Shown here: piece after piece, positions 42,273 through 50,981 of the stretch
Position numbering within the stretch: position 1 is the first letter of the stretch
How the letters are laid out: every line of letters begins with the position of its first letter
Made by a program: the position numbers and the translations under genes
Assembly (NCBI RefSeq): GCF_014643455.1
Contig: NZ_BMJM01000002.1
Coordinates: 406-64,405 of the forward strand
Origin: Sandarakinorhabdus glacialis
Lineage (GTDB): Bacteria > Pseudomonadota > Alphaproteobacteria > Sphingomonadales > Sphingomonadaceae
DNA length: 64,000 bases
Direction of reading: 5' to 3'
Notes under the pieces: generated by a model
The model's database searches: none
What the model was told of the DNA's origin: nothing
What the model saw: only the letters and a program-made list of their open reading frames with translations

Positions 42273-44753
42273 ATGGCGACGAAGGTCACGGAGGCGAGCG
42301 ACAGCCTGGCGATCTACAAGGCCAAGCGCGATTTTGCGCGGACGGCCGAGCCGGCGGGTGCGAGCAAGGCGACGACGGGCAATGGCTTTGTCGTGCAGAA
42401 GCATGCGGCGAGCCGGTTGCATTATGACTTTCGGCTCGAGCTCGATGGCGTGCTGCTGAGCTGGGCGGTGACGCGCGGGCCGAGCGCCAACCCCGACGAC
42501 AAGCGCCTGGCGGTGCGGACCGAGGACCATCCGCTCGATTATGCGCGGTTCGAGGGGACGATCCCCAAGGGCGCATATGGCGGCGGCACGGTAATGCTTT
42601 GGGATAACGGGACGTGGGAGTCGATTGCCGGCAAGGATCCGCGCCAGACCTTGCCCGAGGGGCATCTGCATTTCGTGCTGCATGGGCGGCGGATGCAGGG
42701 GGAATGGATTTTGTTTCGGTTGAAACCGCGGGGGAAGGAGAAGGGCGAGAACTGGCTGCTGCGCAAGGTCAGTGATGAATTCGCCGGTGGGTCGGACGAC
42801 CTGGTCGGGGGGTTTCTGACGAGCGTCGACAGCGAGCGGACGATGGACGAGATTGCAGCTGGGAAGGCTGTGGTGAAAAAAGCGGTGGCTGCGGCGAAGA
42901 ATGCGAAGGCGGGTGGGGCGAAGCCGAAGAAGAGCGCCAAGGGCGGAACATTGCCGCCGTTCCAGCCGGTGCAGCTGGCGGCGCTGGTCGATCATGTGCC
43001 GCCGGGGGATCGCTGGCTGCACGAGCTGAAGTATGACGGCTATCGGACGTTGCTCGCGGTCGGCGGCGGCGAGGGGCGGGCGTATACGCGGTCGGGGCTC
43101 GATTGGTCGGACCGTTTTGCGGGGCTGGTTGCGGATGCGGCCGGGCTGGATGTGGAGAGCGCGCTGATCGACGGCGAGGCGGTGGTGATGCTGCCGGATG
43201 GGCGGACGAGTTTCCAGTCATTGCAGGCGGCCCTGAAGAGCAATCCGGGGGCTATCGACTATTTTGCTTTCGACCTGCTCGAGTTGAATGGCGAGGATTT
43301 GACGCAATTGCCGTTGACCGAGCGCAAGGAAAAGCTGGCGGCGCTGATCGGGGCCGGGCAGGGGCATTTGCGTTATTCGGACCATATCATCGGGCGCGGC
43401 GAGGAACTGTTCACCCGTTTCTGCGGCGCCGGGTTGGAGGGGGTGATCTCGAAGCGGGTCGACGGGCGCTATATTGGGGCGCGGAGTGGTGGCTGGGTGA
43501 AGACCAAGTGCATTCGGCGGCAGGAGTTCGTCGTCGTCGGCTGGCTGCCTTCCGACAAGCAGCGGGGGTTTCGGTCGTTGCTGCTCGGCGTCAACGAGGA
43601 CGGCAAATTGCGATTCGCCGGCAAGGTCGGGACCGGGTTCAACGGCGATGAGATCGAGCGGTTGATGGGGTTGATGGCGCCGTTGGAGCAGGACAAGCCG
43701 ACCGTCGAGGCACCGCGGGCGGCGGTGCGCGGGGCGCACTGGATAACGCCGAAGCTGGTGGCGGAGGTGGCATTCATCGAGTTTACCGACGAGGGGGTGC
43801 TGCGGCATTCGAGCTATCTGGGCTTGCGCGAGGACAAGAAGCCCGAGGCGGTGGTGCTCGAGGTGGCAGGGCCGGCGGCGGAGGCCGAACACAGCGGGGT
43901 GAAGATCAGCAACCGCGAGCGGGTGATCTTTCCGGAAGGGTCGCTGAGCAAGGGGCAGTTGGCGGATTATTACGAGACGGTGGCGCCGATCATGCTGCCC
44001 TGGGCGGGCAGCCGCCCGATCAGCCTGGTGCGGTGTCCGCAAGGCCGTGACAAGAAATGCTTTTTCCAGAAGCATGACGCCGGCAGCTTCGGCGATGACG
44101 TCAAGCATGTCGCGATCCGCGAAAAGGATGGCCATGACGAGCCTTATCTGTTTGTCGATACGCCGGCAGGGCTGCTGACGTGCGTGCAGATGGGGACGAT
44201 CGAATTTCATGGCTGGGGGGCGCGGATCGAGGATGTCGAAAAGGCCGACCGGCTGGTGTTCGATCTCGATCCCGACGAAGGGCTGGCGTTCGAGGACGTC
44301 AAGGCGTCGGCGTTCCAGCTGCGCGACGTGCTCGGCGGAATGGGGCTGGTGACATTTCCGATGGTCACCGGCGGCAAGGGCGTGCACGTCATCGCGCCGC
44401 TGACGCCGACGGCGGAATGGCCGCAGGTCAAGGATTTCGCGCAGCGGTTCGCAGCGGCCTTGGCGCAGGCCGAGCCCGATCGCTATACGGCGGCGCTGGC
44501 CAAGGCGAAGCGGACCGGGCGGATTTTCATCGATTATCTGCGCAACCAGCGGGGGGCGACGGCGGTGATGCCGTATAGCGCGCGGTCGCGGCCGTTTGCG
44601 CCGGTGGCGGTGCCGGTGACGTGGGAGGAACTGCGCGATCTCGACAGCCCGGCGCGCTGGCATATCGGCGATGGGGCGGAGATGGTGAAGCGGGCGGCGT
44701 CGAAGGACCTGGCAAATTGGGGACGGGCGGATCAGGTTTTGCCGGATTTGTGA
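42273..44753 (+). CDS. ligD: Multifunctional NHEJ ligase LigD (PE-LIG-POL)
   Basis: An 826-residue three-domain enzyme. The N-terminal 3'-phosphoesterase is FVVQKHAASRLHYDFRLELD with WAVTRGPS; the central ATP-dependent ligase has the adenylation lysine in HELKYDGYRTLLAV and IDGEAVVMLPDGRTS, EGVISKRVDGRYIG; the C-terminal primase/polymerase has ISNRERVIFPEGSLSKGQLA, ISLVRCPQGRDKKCFFQKH, DLDPDEGL and GGKGVHVIAPL. The order PE-LIG-POL is that of Pseudomonas LigD. The ATG at 42273 follows GGAG; the open frame reaches back to a TTG at 42243. With Ku it repairs double-strand breaks. Confidence 0.96.
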   Translation: MATKVTEASDSLAIYKAKRDFARTAEPAGASKATTGNGFVVQKHAASRLHYDFRLELDGVLLSWAVTRGPSANPDDKRLAVRTEDHPLDYARFEGTIPKGAYGGGTVMLWDNGTWESIAGKDPRQTLPEGHLHFVLHGRRMQGEWILFRLKPRGKEKGENWLLRKVSDEFAGGSDDLVGGFLTSVDSERTMDEIAAGKAVVKKAVAAAKNAKAGGAKPKKSAKGGTLPPFQPVQLAALVDHVPPGDRWLHELKYDGYRTLLAVGGGEGRAYTRSGLDWSDRFAGLVADAAGLDVESALIDGEAVVMLPDGRTSFQSLQAALKSNPGAIDYFAFDLLELNGEDLTQLPLTERKEKLAALIGAGQGHLRYSDHIIGRGEELFTRFCGAGLEGVISKRVDGRYIGARSGGWVKTKCIRRQEFVVVGWLPSDKQRGFRSLLLGVNEDGKLRFAGKVGTGFNGDEIERLMGLMAPLEQDKPTVEAPRAAVRGAHWITPKLVAEVAFIEFTDEGVLRHSSYLGLREDKKPEAVVLEVAGPAAEAEHSGVKISNRERVIFPEGSLSKGQLADYYETVAPIMLPWAGSRPISLVRCPQGRDKKCFFQKHDAGSFGDDVKHVAIREKDGHDEPYLFVDTPAGLLTCVQMGTIEFHGWGARIEDVEKADRLVFDLDPDEGLAFEDVKASAFQLRDVLGGMGLVTFPMVTGGKGVHVIAPLTPTAEWPQVKDFAQRFAAALAQAEPDRYTAALAKAKRTGRIFIDYLRNQRGATAVMPYSARSRPFAPVAVPVTWEELRDLDSPARWHIGDGAEMVKRAASKDLANWGRADQVLPDL

Positions 44754-44816
44754 AGTTTGAGGGACGACGGCGGCTCCTGGCTGCCGGGGAGCTTTACCGG
44801 GAACGGGCGGGAGATG

Positions 44817-44843
44817 GGCCCCGGCCTTCGCCGGGGTGACGAT
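44817..44843. repeat. Palindromic repeat of the CCCCGGC-type
   Basis: GGGCCCCGGCCTTCGCCGGGGTGACGA folds as CCCCGGC-CTTC-GCCGGGG. It differs in sequence from the copies at 38884 and 40923 but has the same plan: a GC palindrome followed by TGAC. It lies downstream of ligD and before a convergent gene, so it may end transcription. Confidence 0.65.
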
Positions 44844-44924
44844 TCTGATAGGTTAGCGTGAGTCGACTGCATCGCCTGACAGCGGGGTAGCGCGCATCGA
44901 GGGGCGCTGGGTGAAGGCGTCCTG

Positions 44925-45475
44925 TCATTCGGTGAGTTTGGGGTGGCTGGTGCGGAAGCCGGGAAGGTCGCGGAATTCGAGCCAGTCGAGCGCGGTGGCG
45001 ACGGAGATGTGGCCGACATGGAGGGGCGTTTCCGGATCTAGCGCGGCTTCGAGCCAGTCGTAGCTGGCGACGAGTTTTTCGGTATAGCCGGCGGCGAGGG
45101 CAGGCAGGCGGAGGTGTTCGGGGCGGCGGACTGTCTCCCAGCGGATGGCGATGCGGCGTCGCACAGGCCCTGGGCGACGGCCTGCATGGTGAGGGCGGCT
45201 CAGCGCGCATCGCCTTCGGGCGGGATGAGTTTGGGGCCGGTGTGGAGGGTGTCGAGGACGGCGCAGATGACGTCGGAATCGAAGAGGGGCGGCCGGCCGG
45301 GGCGGAGCAGGACGGGGACCTTGCCGAGGGGATTCCGGGCGCAGACGGTTTCGTTGCGCAATGTCGGGCTGGTCTCGTGGTGGATGACCTCGATGCGGTC
45401 GGCGAGGCCGGATTCGTGGGCGAAGACCAGCGCCTTGCGGGCGTAGGGCGAGTGGGTCTGATAGAGAAGTTGCAT
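44925..45475 (-). pseudogene. Glutathione S-transferase gene with a nonsense codon and a 1-nt deletion
   Basis: The N-terminal thioredoxin-like half (MQLLYQTHSPYARKALVFAH, NPLGKVPVLL, DSDVICAVLD) is read from 45475 and stops at a TGA at 45202-45200. The frame continues AALTMQAVAQGLCDAA, so the TGA most likely replaces the TGG of DARWAAL. Near 45156 one base has been lost, and the C-terminal helical half resumes in another frame as IAIRWETVRRPEHLRLPALA...YDWLEAAL...VATALDWLEFRD to a stop at 44925. The gene was a GST (about 180-200 residues). Two independent lesions make loss of function more likely than one sequencing error. Confidence 0.8.
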
Positions 45476-45540
45476 AGGTTGTTCCTCGCCATCGACACCG
45501 TTAAGCCGTTTTGGCCTGATCTCAACACGGATATCATTTT

Positions 45541-46326
45541 ATGGATACGACCAGTTTGTTTCGCCTCGATGGCCGTGTTGCGCTGGTGACGGGGGGCAGT
45601 CGCGGCATCGGCAAGATGATTGCGGCCGGCTTCATCGCGCAGGGGGCCAAGGTCTATATTTCATCGCGCAAGGCGGCGGCATGCGAGGCGGCGGCGGCCG
45701 AGCTTGGGCCGAACTGCATCGCGTTGCCGCAGGATGTGTCAACGGTGGCCGGCTGCCAGGCGCTGGCGGAGCGGTTTGCGGCGCTGGAGCCGCAGCTCGA
45801 TATTCTCGTCAACAATGCCGGCGCGGCGTGGGGGGCGGCTTTCGAGGAGTTTCCGGAAAGCGGCTGGGACAAGGTCATGGACCTGAACGTCAAGTCACCG
45901 TTTTTCCTGACGCAGGCGCTCCACGGGGTGCTGAAAAAGTCCGCCAGCCGAGAACGCCCGGCTAAGGTGATCATGATCACGTCGATCGACGGCATGCGGC
46001 TGAATCCGGGCGAGACCTATAGTTATCACGCGTCGAAATCGGCGCTGATCTACCTGACCAAGCGGATGGCAGCGCGGCTGGTGCGCGATGCGATCCATGT
46101 GACGTCGATCGCGCCGGGGGCGTTTGCCAGCGAGATGAACCGGGTGGCGCGCGACCAGGGCGAGGCGGTGGCGAAGGTCATCCCGGCGCGGCGGATCGGC
46201 GTCGACGAGGACATGGCGGGCGCCGCGATCTACCTCGCCAGCCGGGCGGGGGACTATGTCGTCGGCGACACCCTGACCGTCGATGGCGGGGTGGCGCATG
46301 CCAGCCTGGGGGCGGGTTTCGACTGA
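45541..46326 (+). CDS. SDR-family oxidoreductase, RhlG/FabG-like
   Basis: A 261-residue classical SDR: TGGSRGIGKMIAAGF near 18, VYISSRKAAACEA, LVNNAGAAWGAAFEEFPESG, MITSIDGMRLNPGET and YSYHASKSALIY for the catalytic residues. It is a paralogue of the SDR at 19673 and resembles the RhlG group of 3-oxoacyl reductases. It is divergent from the broken GST gene (65 bases) and convergent with the VOC-protein gene (7 bases). Substrate unknown. Confidence 0.9.
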   Translation: MDTTSLFRLDGRVALVTGGSRGIGKMIAAGFIAQGAKVYISSRKAAACEAAAAELGPNCIALPQDVSTVAGCQALAERFAALEPQLDILVNNAGAAWGAAFEEFPESGWDKVMDLNVKSPFFLTQALHGVLKKSASRERPAKVIMITSIDGMRLNPGETYSYHASKSALIYLTKRMAARLVRDAIHVTSIAPGAFASEMNRVARDQGEAVAKVIPARRIGVDEDMAGAAIYLASRAGDYVVGDTLTVDGGVAHASLGAGFD

Positions 46327-46333
46327 GGCGGGT

Positions 46334-47101
46334 TCACGCCGACCCGACGACGCCGAACATGGCGCCGTGGGGGTCGCTGGCGACGATGATGCGGTCGCCG
46401 CCGGGCACCTCCATCGGGCCGGCATGGACGGTGCCGCCGCCAGCAGTGACCTTGGCGGCGGCTGCGTCGATATCGGGGGCGCGGAAATAGAAGCACCAGT
46501 CCGGGCGGGGGCCGTCGGTGGGTGCGGTCATTGTGGCACCGATGGCCTGGTCGCCGGCCTGGATGAAGACATAGTCGCCGGCCTCGCCCATCGGCATGCT
46601 GTCGGGGTAGGTCCAGCCGAAGACCGCGGCGTAGAAGTCCCTCGCGGCGGCCTGGTCCGAGGTGTTGAGCTCGTTCCAGCTGCATTTGCCGAGGCCGGCC
46701 GGGTCGAAGGCAGTGCTGCTTTCCGGGCTGGCGCCGCGCATGACGTAGAAATCGATGCCCTGCGGATCGGCGACGACGGCCATGCGGCCCACGCCGGGCA
46801 TGTCCCAGGGCGGCATGTGCTGGCTGCCGCCGGCGTTCTTGATGGCGTCGAAGGTGGCATCGACATCGTCGACGCCGATGTAAAATTTCCAGCCAGGGCG
46901 GGCGCCGCCGGCGGCCATTTCATCGGACAGGCGCATGACGCCGCCGACGAAGCCGTTGCCGGTATCGATCATCCGATAGTCCATTTCGGCGGGCGGCGGC
47001 GCGATCGACCAGCCGATGACGTCCTCGTAGAAAGTCTTTGCCGCATCGGGGTCTGCGGTCTGGAGCTCGTACCAGACCGGGGTGCCGTTGGGGTTGACCA
47101 T
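46334..47101 (-). CDS. Two-domain VOC (glyoxalase/bleomycin-resistance fold) protein
   Basis: A 255-residue protein of two VOC units. The first begins TPVWYELQTADPDAAKTFYE and contains VGRMAVVADPQGIDFYVM; the second has WNELNTSDQAAARDFYAAVF and GDRIIVASDPHGAMFGVVGS. Each has the beta-alpha-beta-beta-beta pattern with A..FY and DP.G. The likely substrates are small molecules bound with a metal, but the metal ligands are poorly conserved by eye and it may only bind. The ATG at 47101 follows AGGAGA; an earlier start at 47137 has no ribosome site. Confidence 0.85.
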   Translation of the reverse strand: MVNPNGTPVWYELQTADPDAAKTFYEDVIGWSIAPPPAEMDYRMIDTGNGFVGGVMRLSDEMAAGGARPGWKFYIGVDDVDATFDAIKNAGGSQHMPPWDMPGVGRMAVVADPQGIDFYVMRGASPESSTAFDPAGLGKCSWNELNTSDQAAARDFYAAVFGWTYPDSMPMGEAGDYVFIQAGDQAIGATMTAPTDGPRPDWCFYFRAPDIDAAAAKVTAGGGTVHAGPMEVPGGDRIIVASDPHGAMFGVVGSA

Positions 47102-47257
47102 GACTGTTCTCCTGCCAGCGATCGCGCGGGACAGCATAGATCATTACGGCGCACGCCGAAACCTGCGGCGCGCGCTGCAGCTAGCGAATAGTGGCGGCTG
47201 GCGACGGCGCCGAAATCCTGTATCGGACGGGCGACAAGGTGTTTCAGAGGTTCAAGA

Positions 47258-47932
47258 ATGCTGTTCGACGAGGTCGTGCTGGGACGCAGGAGCATCCGCG
47301 GCTACAAGCCCGAACCGGTGCCGCGCGCGCTGATCGAGGAGATCATCGGGCTGGCGATGCGGGCGCCGTCGTCGATGAATACCCAGCCGTGGAATTTCTA
47401 TGTGATTACTGGCGAGCCGCTGGCGCGGATTCGTGCCGGCAACACCGAGCGGACCTTGTCCGGGGTCCCGCAATCGCGCGAGTTTCGCACGGGCCAGGCA
47501 TTCGCCAACCAGCACCGCGACCGCCAGGTGGGCGTTGCCAAGCAGCTCTTTTCGGCGATGGGCATTGCCCGCGACGACAAGGAAATGCGGCAGGATTGGG
47601 TACTGCGTGGGTTCCGCCAGTTTGACGCGCCGGTGTGCGTGATCATCACCTATGACAAGGTGCTCGACGGCAGCGACGACACGCCGTTTGATTGCGGTGC
47701 GGTGGCGACGGCGCTGGTCAACGCGGCGTGGTCGCGCGGGTTGGGGACGGTGATCAACAGCCAGGGCATCATGCAGTCGCCGGTGGTGCGCGAACATGCG
47801 GGGATCGCCGACGACCAGGTCATCATGAAGAGCATCGCGCTGGGCTGGCCGGACGAGAGCTTTCCGGCGAATGCGGTGGTTTCTGAGCGGCGGTCGGTGG
47901 GCGAGGCTTCGGTGTTCGTGGGGTTCGACTAG
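47258..47932 (+). CDS. Nitroreductase-family flavoprotein
   Basis: A 224-residue nitroreductase. The FMN-binding start is RRSIRGYKPEPVPRALIEEI, then MRAPSSMNTQPWNFYVITGE, ALVNAAWSRGLGTVINSQGI and the C-terminal ALGWPDESFPANAVVSERR. It reduces nitro groups or quinones with NAD(P)H. Its stop codon shares the palindrome CTAG with the stop of the convergent MBL gene (47929-47932). Confidence 0.92.
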   Translation: MLFDEVVLGRRSIRGYKPEPVPRALIEEIIGLAMRAPSSMNTQPWNFYVITGEPLARIRAGNTERTLSGVPQSREFRTGQAFANQHRDRQVGVAKQLFSAMGIARDDKEMRQDWVLRGFRQFDAPVCVIITYDKVLDGSDDTPFDCGAVATALVNAAWSRGLGTVINSQGIMQSPVVREHAGIADDQVIMKSIALGWPDESFPANAVVSERRSVGEASVFVGFD

Positions 47933-48900
47933 GTCCAGATATCGCCGGGCCGGAAGGCCGGGAAGCGGGCGGGGTCGATGTTGGCGGTGGTCAGCGCGGC
48001 GGCGAGGGCTTGTGGCGGGGCCTCGCGGGCCTCGTCGGTGAGCTGGAAACTGCCCCAGTGGACGCCGATCGCCGACGCGGCGCGGCAATCCTGCATGATG
48101 GCGACAGCTTCGGACGGATCGACGTGCTGGGCCTTCATGAACCAGCGCGGCTCATAGGCGCCGATGGGCAGGACGGCGAGCGTTGGTGGGCCATGGTCGG
48201 CAGCGATGGCGCGGAAGATGGCGCCGTTACCATAGCCGGTGTCGCCGGCGACATAGACGGTCGCTGCTGCATTCTTGACGATGAAACCGCCCCATAGCGC
48301 CATGCGGCGATCGAAGCCGGTGCGCGCCGACCAATGGTGGGCGGGGCAGATCGTCACCATCAGGCCGGCGAGGTCGAAACTGTCACCCCAGTCGCCGGCG
48401 GTAACTTCGACGCCGGGGGCGATCCGGCGGAGCAGGACGTCGTTGCCGAGCGGGGTGATGAAGCGCGGGCAATGTGCGGCGTGGAGGCGGCGGGTGGTGA
48501 CGGCGTCGAGGTGATCGTAGTGATTGTGGGTTAGCAGCACGGCGTCGATCGGCGGCAGGTCGTCGAACCTGATGCCGGGCGGGTCGACGCGCACCGGGCC
48601 GAGGCGACCCATAGGGCCGGCGCGGTCGGCCCAGAGCGGGTCGACGAGCAGGTTGACGCCGGCGAGTTAAATTAGGACGCAGGCGTGGCCGACCATTGTA
48701 ACGCGAAGCGAGGTCGAGCGGGCCGGCGGTACGACCGGGACGATGGGGGGCGCTTGCCGGGGCCACGGCACGCGCTTGCCCGATCGTTGCCAGCGCAGCA
48801 ACTCGGCGAGGCTGCGGTCGGTGGACTCCTGGCCGGGGTTGAAGAAGCGCTGGCCGTCGAAATGGTCGGATACCGGGCCGGCGTGACAGGGGTTTTTCAA
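47929..48900 (-). pseudogene. MBL-fold metallo-hydrolase (NAPE-PLD-like) with internal TAA
   Basis: One continuous frame of 323 codons interrupted by TAA at 48669-48667. Before it: FDGQRFFNPGQES, LLRWQRSGKRVPWP and VTMVGHACVLI. After it: LAGVNLLVDPLWADRAGPMG, LTHNHYDHLDAVT (metal-binding HxHxDH), ICPAHHWSART, YVAGDTGYG and GVHWGSFQLTDEA. In relatives this spot reads VLIQ, so CAA to TAA is the simplest explanation. Such proteins resemble UlaG/NAPE-phospholipase D metallo-hydrolases. The start is a TTG at 48900. It lies 15 bases after the carotenoid oxygenase on the same strand. Re-initiation downstream would lack the N-terminal strand. Confidence 0.8.
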
Positions 48901-48915
48901 GTCAGCGTGCCGCGA

Positions 48916-50304
48916 TCAGGCAGCGATCCAGTTGCCGTGGAAGCCGGGCGGGACGCGGTGGGGGAGGTGGACCCTGGCGACCGGCGCAGCAGTGAAATCA
49001 TGGGCATCGAGAATGACAAGCTCCGTGGATTCGGTCGGTAGATCGACAACGAGGCCGATCAGCCAGCCATGGTCTTCTTCGGCGTCGGCGGCTGCCGGCA
49101 CGAAGACAAACTCGCCAGGGTAGCGGCCGGGTCCGAAATCATGGATTTCGCGGGCGCCTGGCCCAAGGTCAGCGCTGAGGTCGTGCTTGATCAGGAAGGT
49201 GGCGCCGAGAAAGGCGGAGTCGGTCGCTGGCAGGCCGAGCGTATAGGCGTAGCGATAGGGCTGGCCGAACAGCCGCTCGTCGGGGCGGGGAAATTCCTGA
49301 GCCGCGCTGTCGATGGTGAAGCGTTCGGTGGTGCGGGCGACCGGGTCTATGATCCAGCGTTCGAAGCCGCGCGGTGAATTGTCGGGGCCTTCGGTGCTGT
49401 CAGCGAACATGCGGTCGTAAACAACGGCATCGAGGACGACCTTGCCGTCGGCGCGGTCATAAGCGTTGGCGACGTGGAAGATGTAGCAAGGCTCGACATC
49501 GACCCAGATGGTGTCGGTGCCGGCGCCATTGCGGGGCAGTAGCCCGATGCGGGCCTGGTGGTCCTTGTTCCAGCGGTAGGGGAAGCCGAAGCCGCCGATG
49601 GCTGCCTCCATCGAGAAGGTGACGGGCAGGTCGAGGATCAGGGCGTAGCGGGCGGTAAAGGCGCTGTCGTGAATTGAGGGCCCGTGCTCGACGGCGACGG
49701 ATTCCTCGCGGATGACGGCGCCGGCGGCGGAGATGACGACGTGGTGGACGAGCGTCGGCGCCATCGCGTCATAGGTGATGGCATGGTGTTCGCCGGTCAG
49801 CGGGTCGCGGTGGGGGTGGGCGGTGAAGCTGCCCTTCAGCGTGCCGCCGAACGGATTATACGCCTGTTCCTGCAGGCTGGCAGAGAGCTCGACGGGGAAG
49901 CTGCCGGCCTCGACCATGGCAAAGGTGCGGCCGCCGATCGAAGCGACATTGGTATTGACGTTGTCGGAGATGCCGTGCCGCGGGCCGGGGGCGGCGTCTT
50001 CGCAGAGCAGTGCGGCGGCGCGTTTGGAGCGGATCCAGCGGTTGCGGTACCAGAGCGCCTGGCCGTCCTTGATGGCGAGGCCGTGGACCATGCCGTCGCC
50101 CGAGAACCAGTGATATTTCGATGCGTCGGCGTCGATGGGGTTGGGGCCCATGCGGAGGTAACGGCCATCAAGGGTAGGGGGGATGGTGCCGGTGACGCGC
50201 AAATTCTCGAGGCTGACTTCGGAAGTCATCGGCCGGTGCATGCCCGACAGGAACGGATGTTCGAGGGTCGTGACGGGTTCGCGGATTGCCATGTCGGTTG
50301 CCAT
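48916..50304 (-). CDS. Carotenoid-cleavage oxygenase (RPE65/CCD family)
   Basis: A 462-residue non-heme iron dioxygenase. IPPTLDGRYLRMGPNPID is the family start. The four iron-binding His regions are visible: TAHPHRDPLTGEHHAITYD, SIHDSAFTARYALILDLPV, CYIFHVANAYD and PPGFHGNW at the end. It cleaves a double bond of a carotenoid, apocarotenoid or stilbene with O2. The ATG at 50304 follows GGAGCG; the frame is open further upstream into tetR but that is not coding. A tetR gene lies directly upstream with an operator-like repeat between them, so expression is probably repressed by it. Confidence 0.92.
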   Translation of the reverse strand: MATDMAIREPVTTLEHPFLSGMHRPMTSEVSLENLRVTGTIPPTLDGRYLRMGPNPIDADASKYHWFSGDGMVHGLAIKDGQALWYRNRWIRSKRAAALLCEDAAPGPRHGISDNVNTNVASIGGRTFAMVEAGSFPVELSASLQEQAYNPFGGTLKGSFTAHPHRDPLTGEHHAITYDAMAPTLVHHVVISAAGAVIREESVAVEHGPSIHDSAFTARYALILDLPVTFSMEAAIGGFGFPYRWNKDHQARIGLLPRNGAGTDTIWVDVEPCYIFHVANAYDRADGKVVLDAVVYDRMFADSTEGPDNSPRGFERWIIDPVARTTERFTIDSAAQEFPRPDERLFGQPYRYAYTLGLPATDSAFLGATFLIKHDLSADLGPGAREIHDFGPGRYPGEFVFVPAAADAEEDHGWLIGLVVDLPTESTELVILDAHDFTAAPVARVHLPHRVPPGFHGNWIAA

Positions 50305-50322
50305 TTTGCGCTCCATTGTGAA

Positions 50323-50364
50323 GTTGACAGCGTTTACATACCCCGCAAAGCTAACGCCGTCAAC
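50323..50364. promoter_or_regulatory. Operator-like sites between tetR and the carotenoid oxygenase
   Basis: GTTGACAGCGTTTACA (50323-50338) and TAACGCCGTCAAC (50352-50364) face each other in the 61-base gap upstream of the oxygenase. The first matches, in reverse complement, the site at 50933-50948 upstream of tetR at 15 of 16 bases. Together they look like paired TetR operators. Confidence 0.65.
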
Positions 50365-50365
50365 A

Positions 50366-50914
50366 TTAGAGATGGTGGCTGTCGATGACACTGTCGATGA
50401 GCGTGTCGTCGGCGGGCAATTGGCCGTCGAGGATCAGCATCGCCAATCCATGCGCCATCGACCAGGCGCGCGCGGCGATGACGTGCGAATTGGCACCCTT
50501 GATCATGCGGGCGTTCTGCATGAGCAGCCGCATCGCCTCGTCGCCGTTCTCGTCGCCGAGTTTCGAGCCGCCGATGAAGATCAGCCGGTACAGCGCAGGG
50601 TTGGCGAGGGCGAAGCGGACATAGGCGGCGCCGGTGGCGCTGAAGCCGGCCTTGCCGCCGCCGGCCTTGTCCGCGGCCTGTTGTTGCGCGACCGCCAGCC
50701 GGTGGCGGCCCTCGGCAGCCAGCGCCGACAATAGCGCGTCCTTGTCGGGGAAATGCCGGTAGAGCGCGGTGGCACTGACGCCGACGGTGCGGGCGATTTC
50801 GCGCAGGCCGAGGTCGTTGAACTTGCGGCTCTCAAGCAGCGCCAGCCCGGTCTCGATCGCCGCGGTGCGGAGGTCGCCGTGGTGGTAGGTTTTCTTCGAT
50901 GTTGCCGATGCCAT
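50366..50914 (-). CDS. TetR-family transcriptional regulator
   Basis: A 182-residue regulator. KTYHHGDLRTAAIETGLAL and FNDLGLREIARTVGVSATALYRHFPDKDALLSA form the helix-turn-helix; the rest is an alpha-helical ligand domain with AAYVRFALANPALYRLIFIG, typical of the TetR C-terminal type 33 group. It is upstream of the carotenoid oxygenase on the same strand, and near-identical operator-like sequences lie before both genes, so it probably represses itself and the oxygenase. The inducer might be an isoprenoid or apocarotenoid. Confidence 0.9.
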   Translation of the reverse strand: MASATSKKTYHHGDLRTAAIETGLALLESRKFNDLGLREIARTVGVSATALYRHFPDKDALLSALAAEGRHRLAVAQQQAADKAGGGKAGFSATGAAYVRFALANPALYRLIFIGGSKLGDENGDEAMRLLMQNARMIKGANSHVIAARAWSMAHGLAMLILDGQLPADDTLIDSVIDSHHL

Positions 50915-50932
50915 GTTGCGCCGCTGACCTTA

Positions 50933-50948
50933 TGTAAACGGCGTCAAC
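50933..50948. promoter_or_regulatory. Operator-like site upstream of tetR
   Basis: TGTAAACGGCGTCAAC lies 19 bases before the tetR start. Its reverse complement, GTTGACGCCGTTTACA, matches GTTGACAGCGTTTACA at 50323 in 15 of 16 positions. Its location suggests autoregulation, and it could also reach the operon ending at 50982. Confidence 0.65.
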
Positions 50949-50981
50949 TTAGGGCGGGGGGCGACGATGACAAGTGTTGGT

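Noticed and set aside
40929-43022. 697-codon open frame on the minus strand
   Set aside because: Antisense to the GNAT gene and ligD; no motifs, low-complexity composition.
50304-50391. Longer carotenoid oxygenase starting at 50391
   Set aside because: The extension would overlap tetR and code through the operator-like sites; the ATG at 50304 has a GGAGCG site and suits the family.
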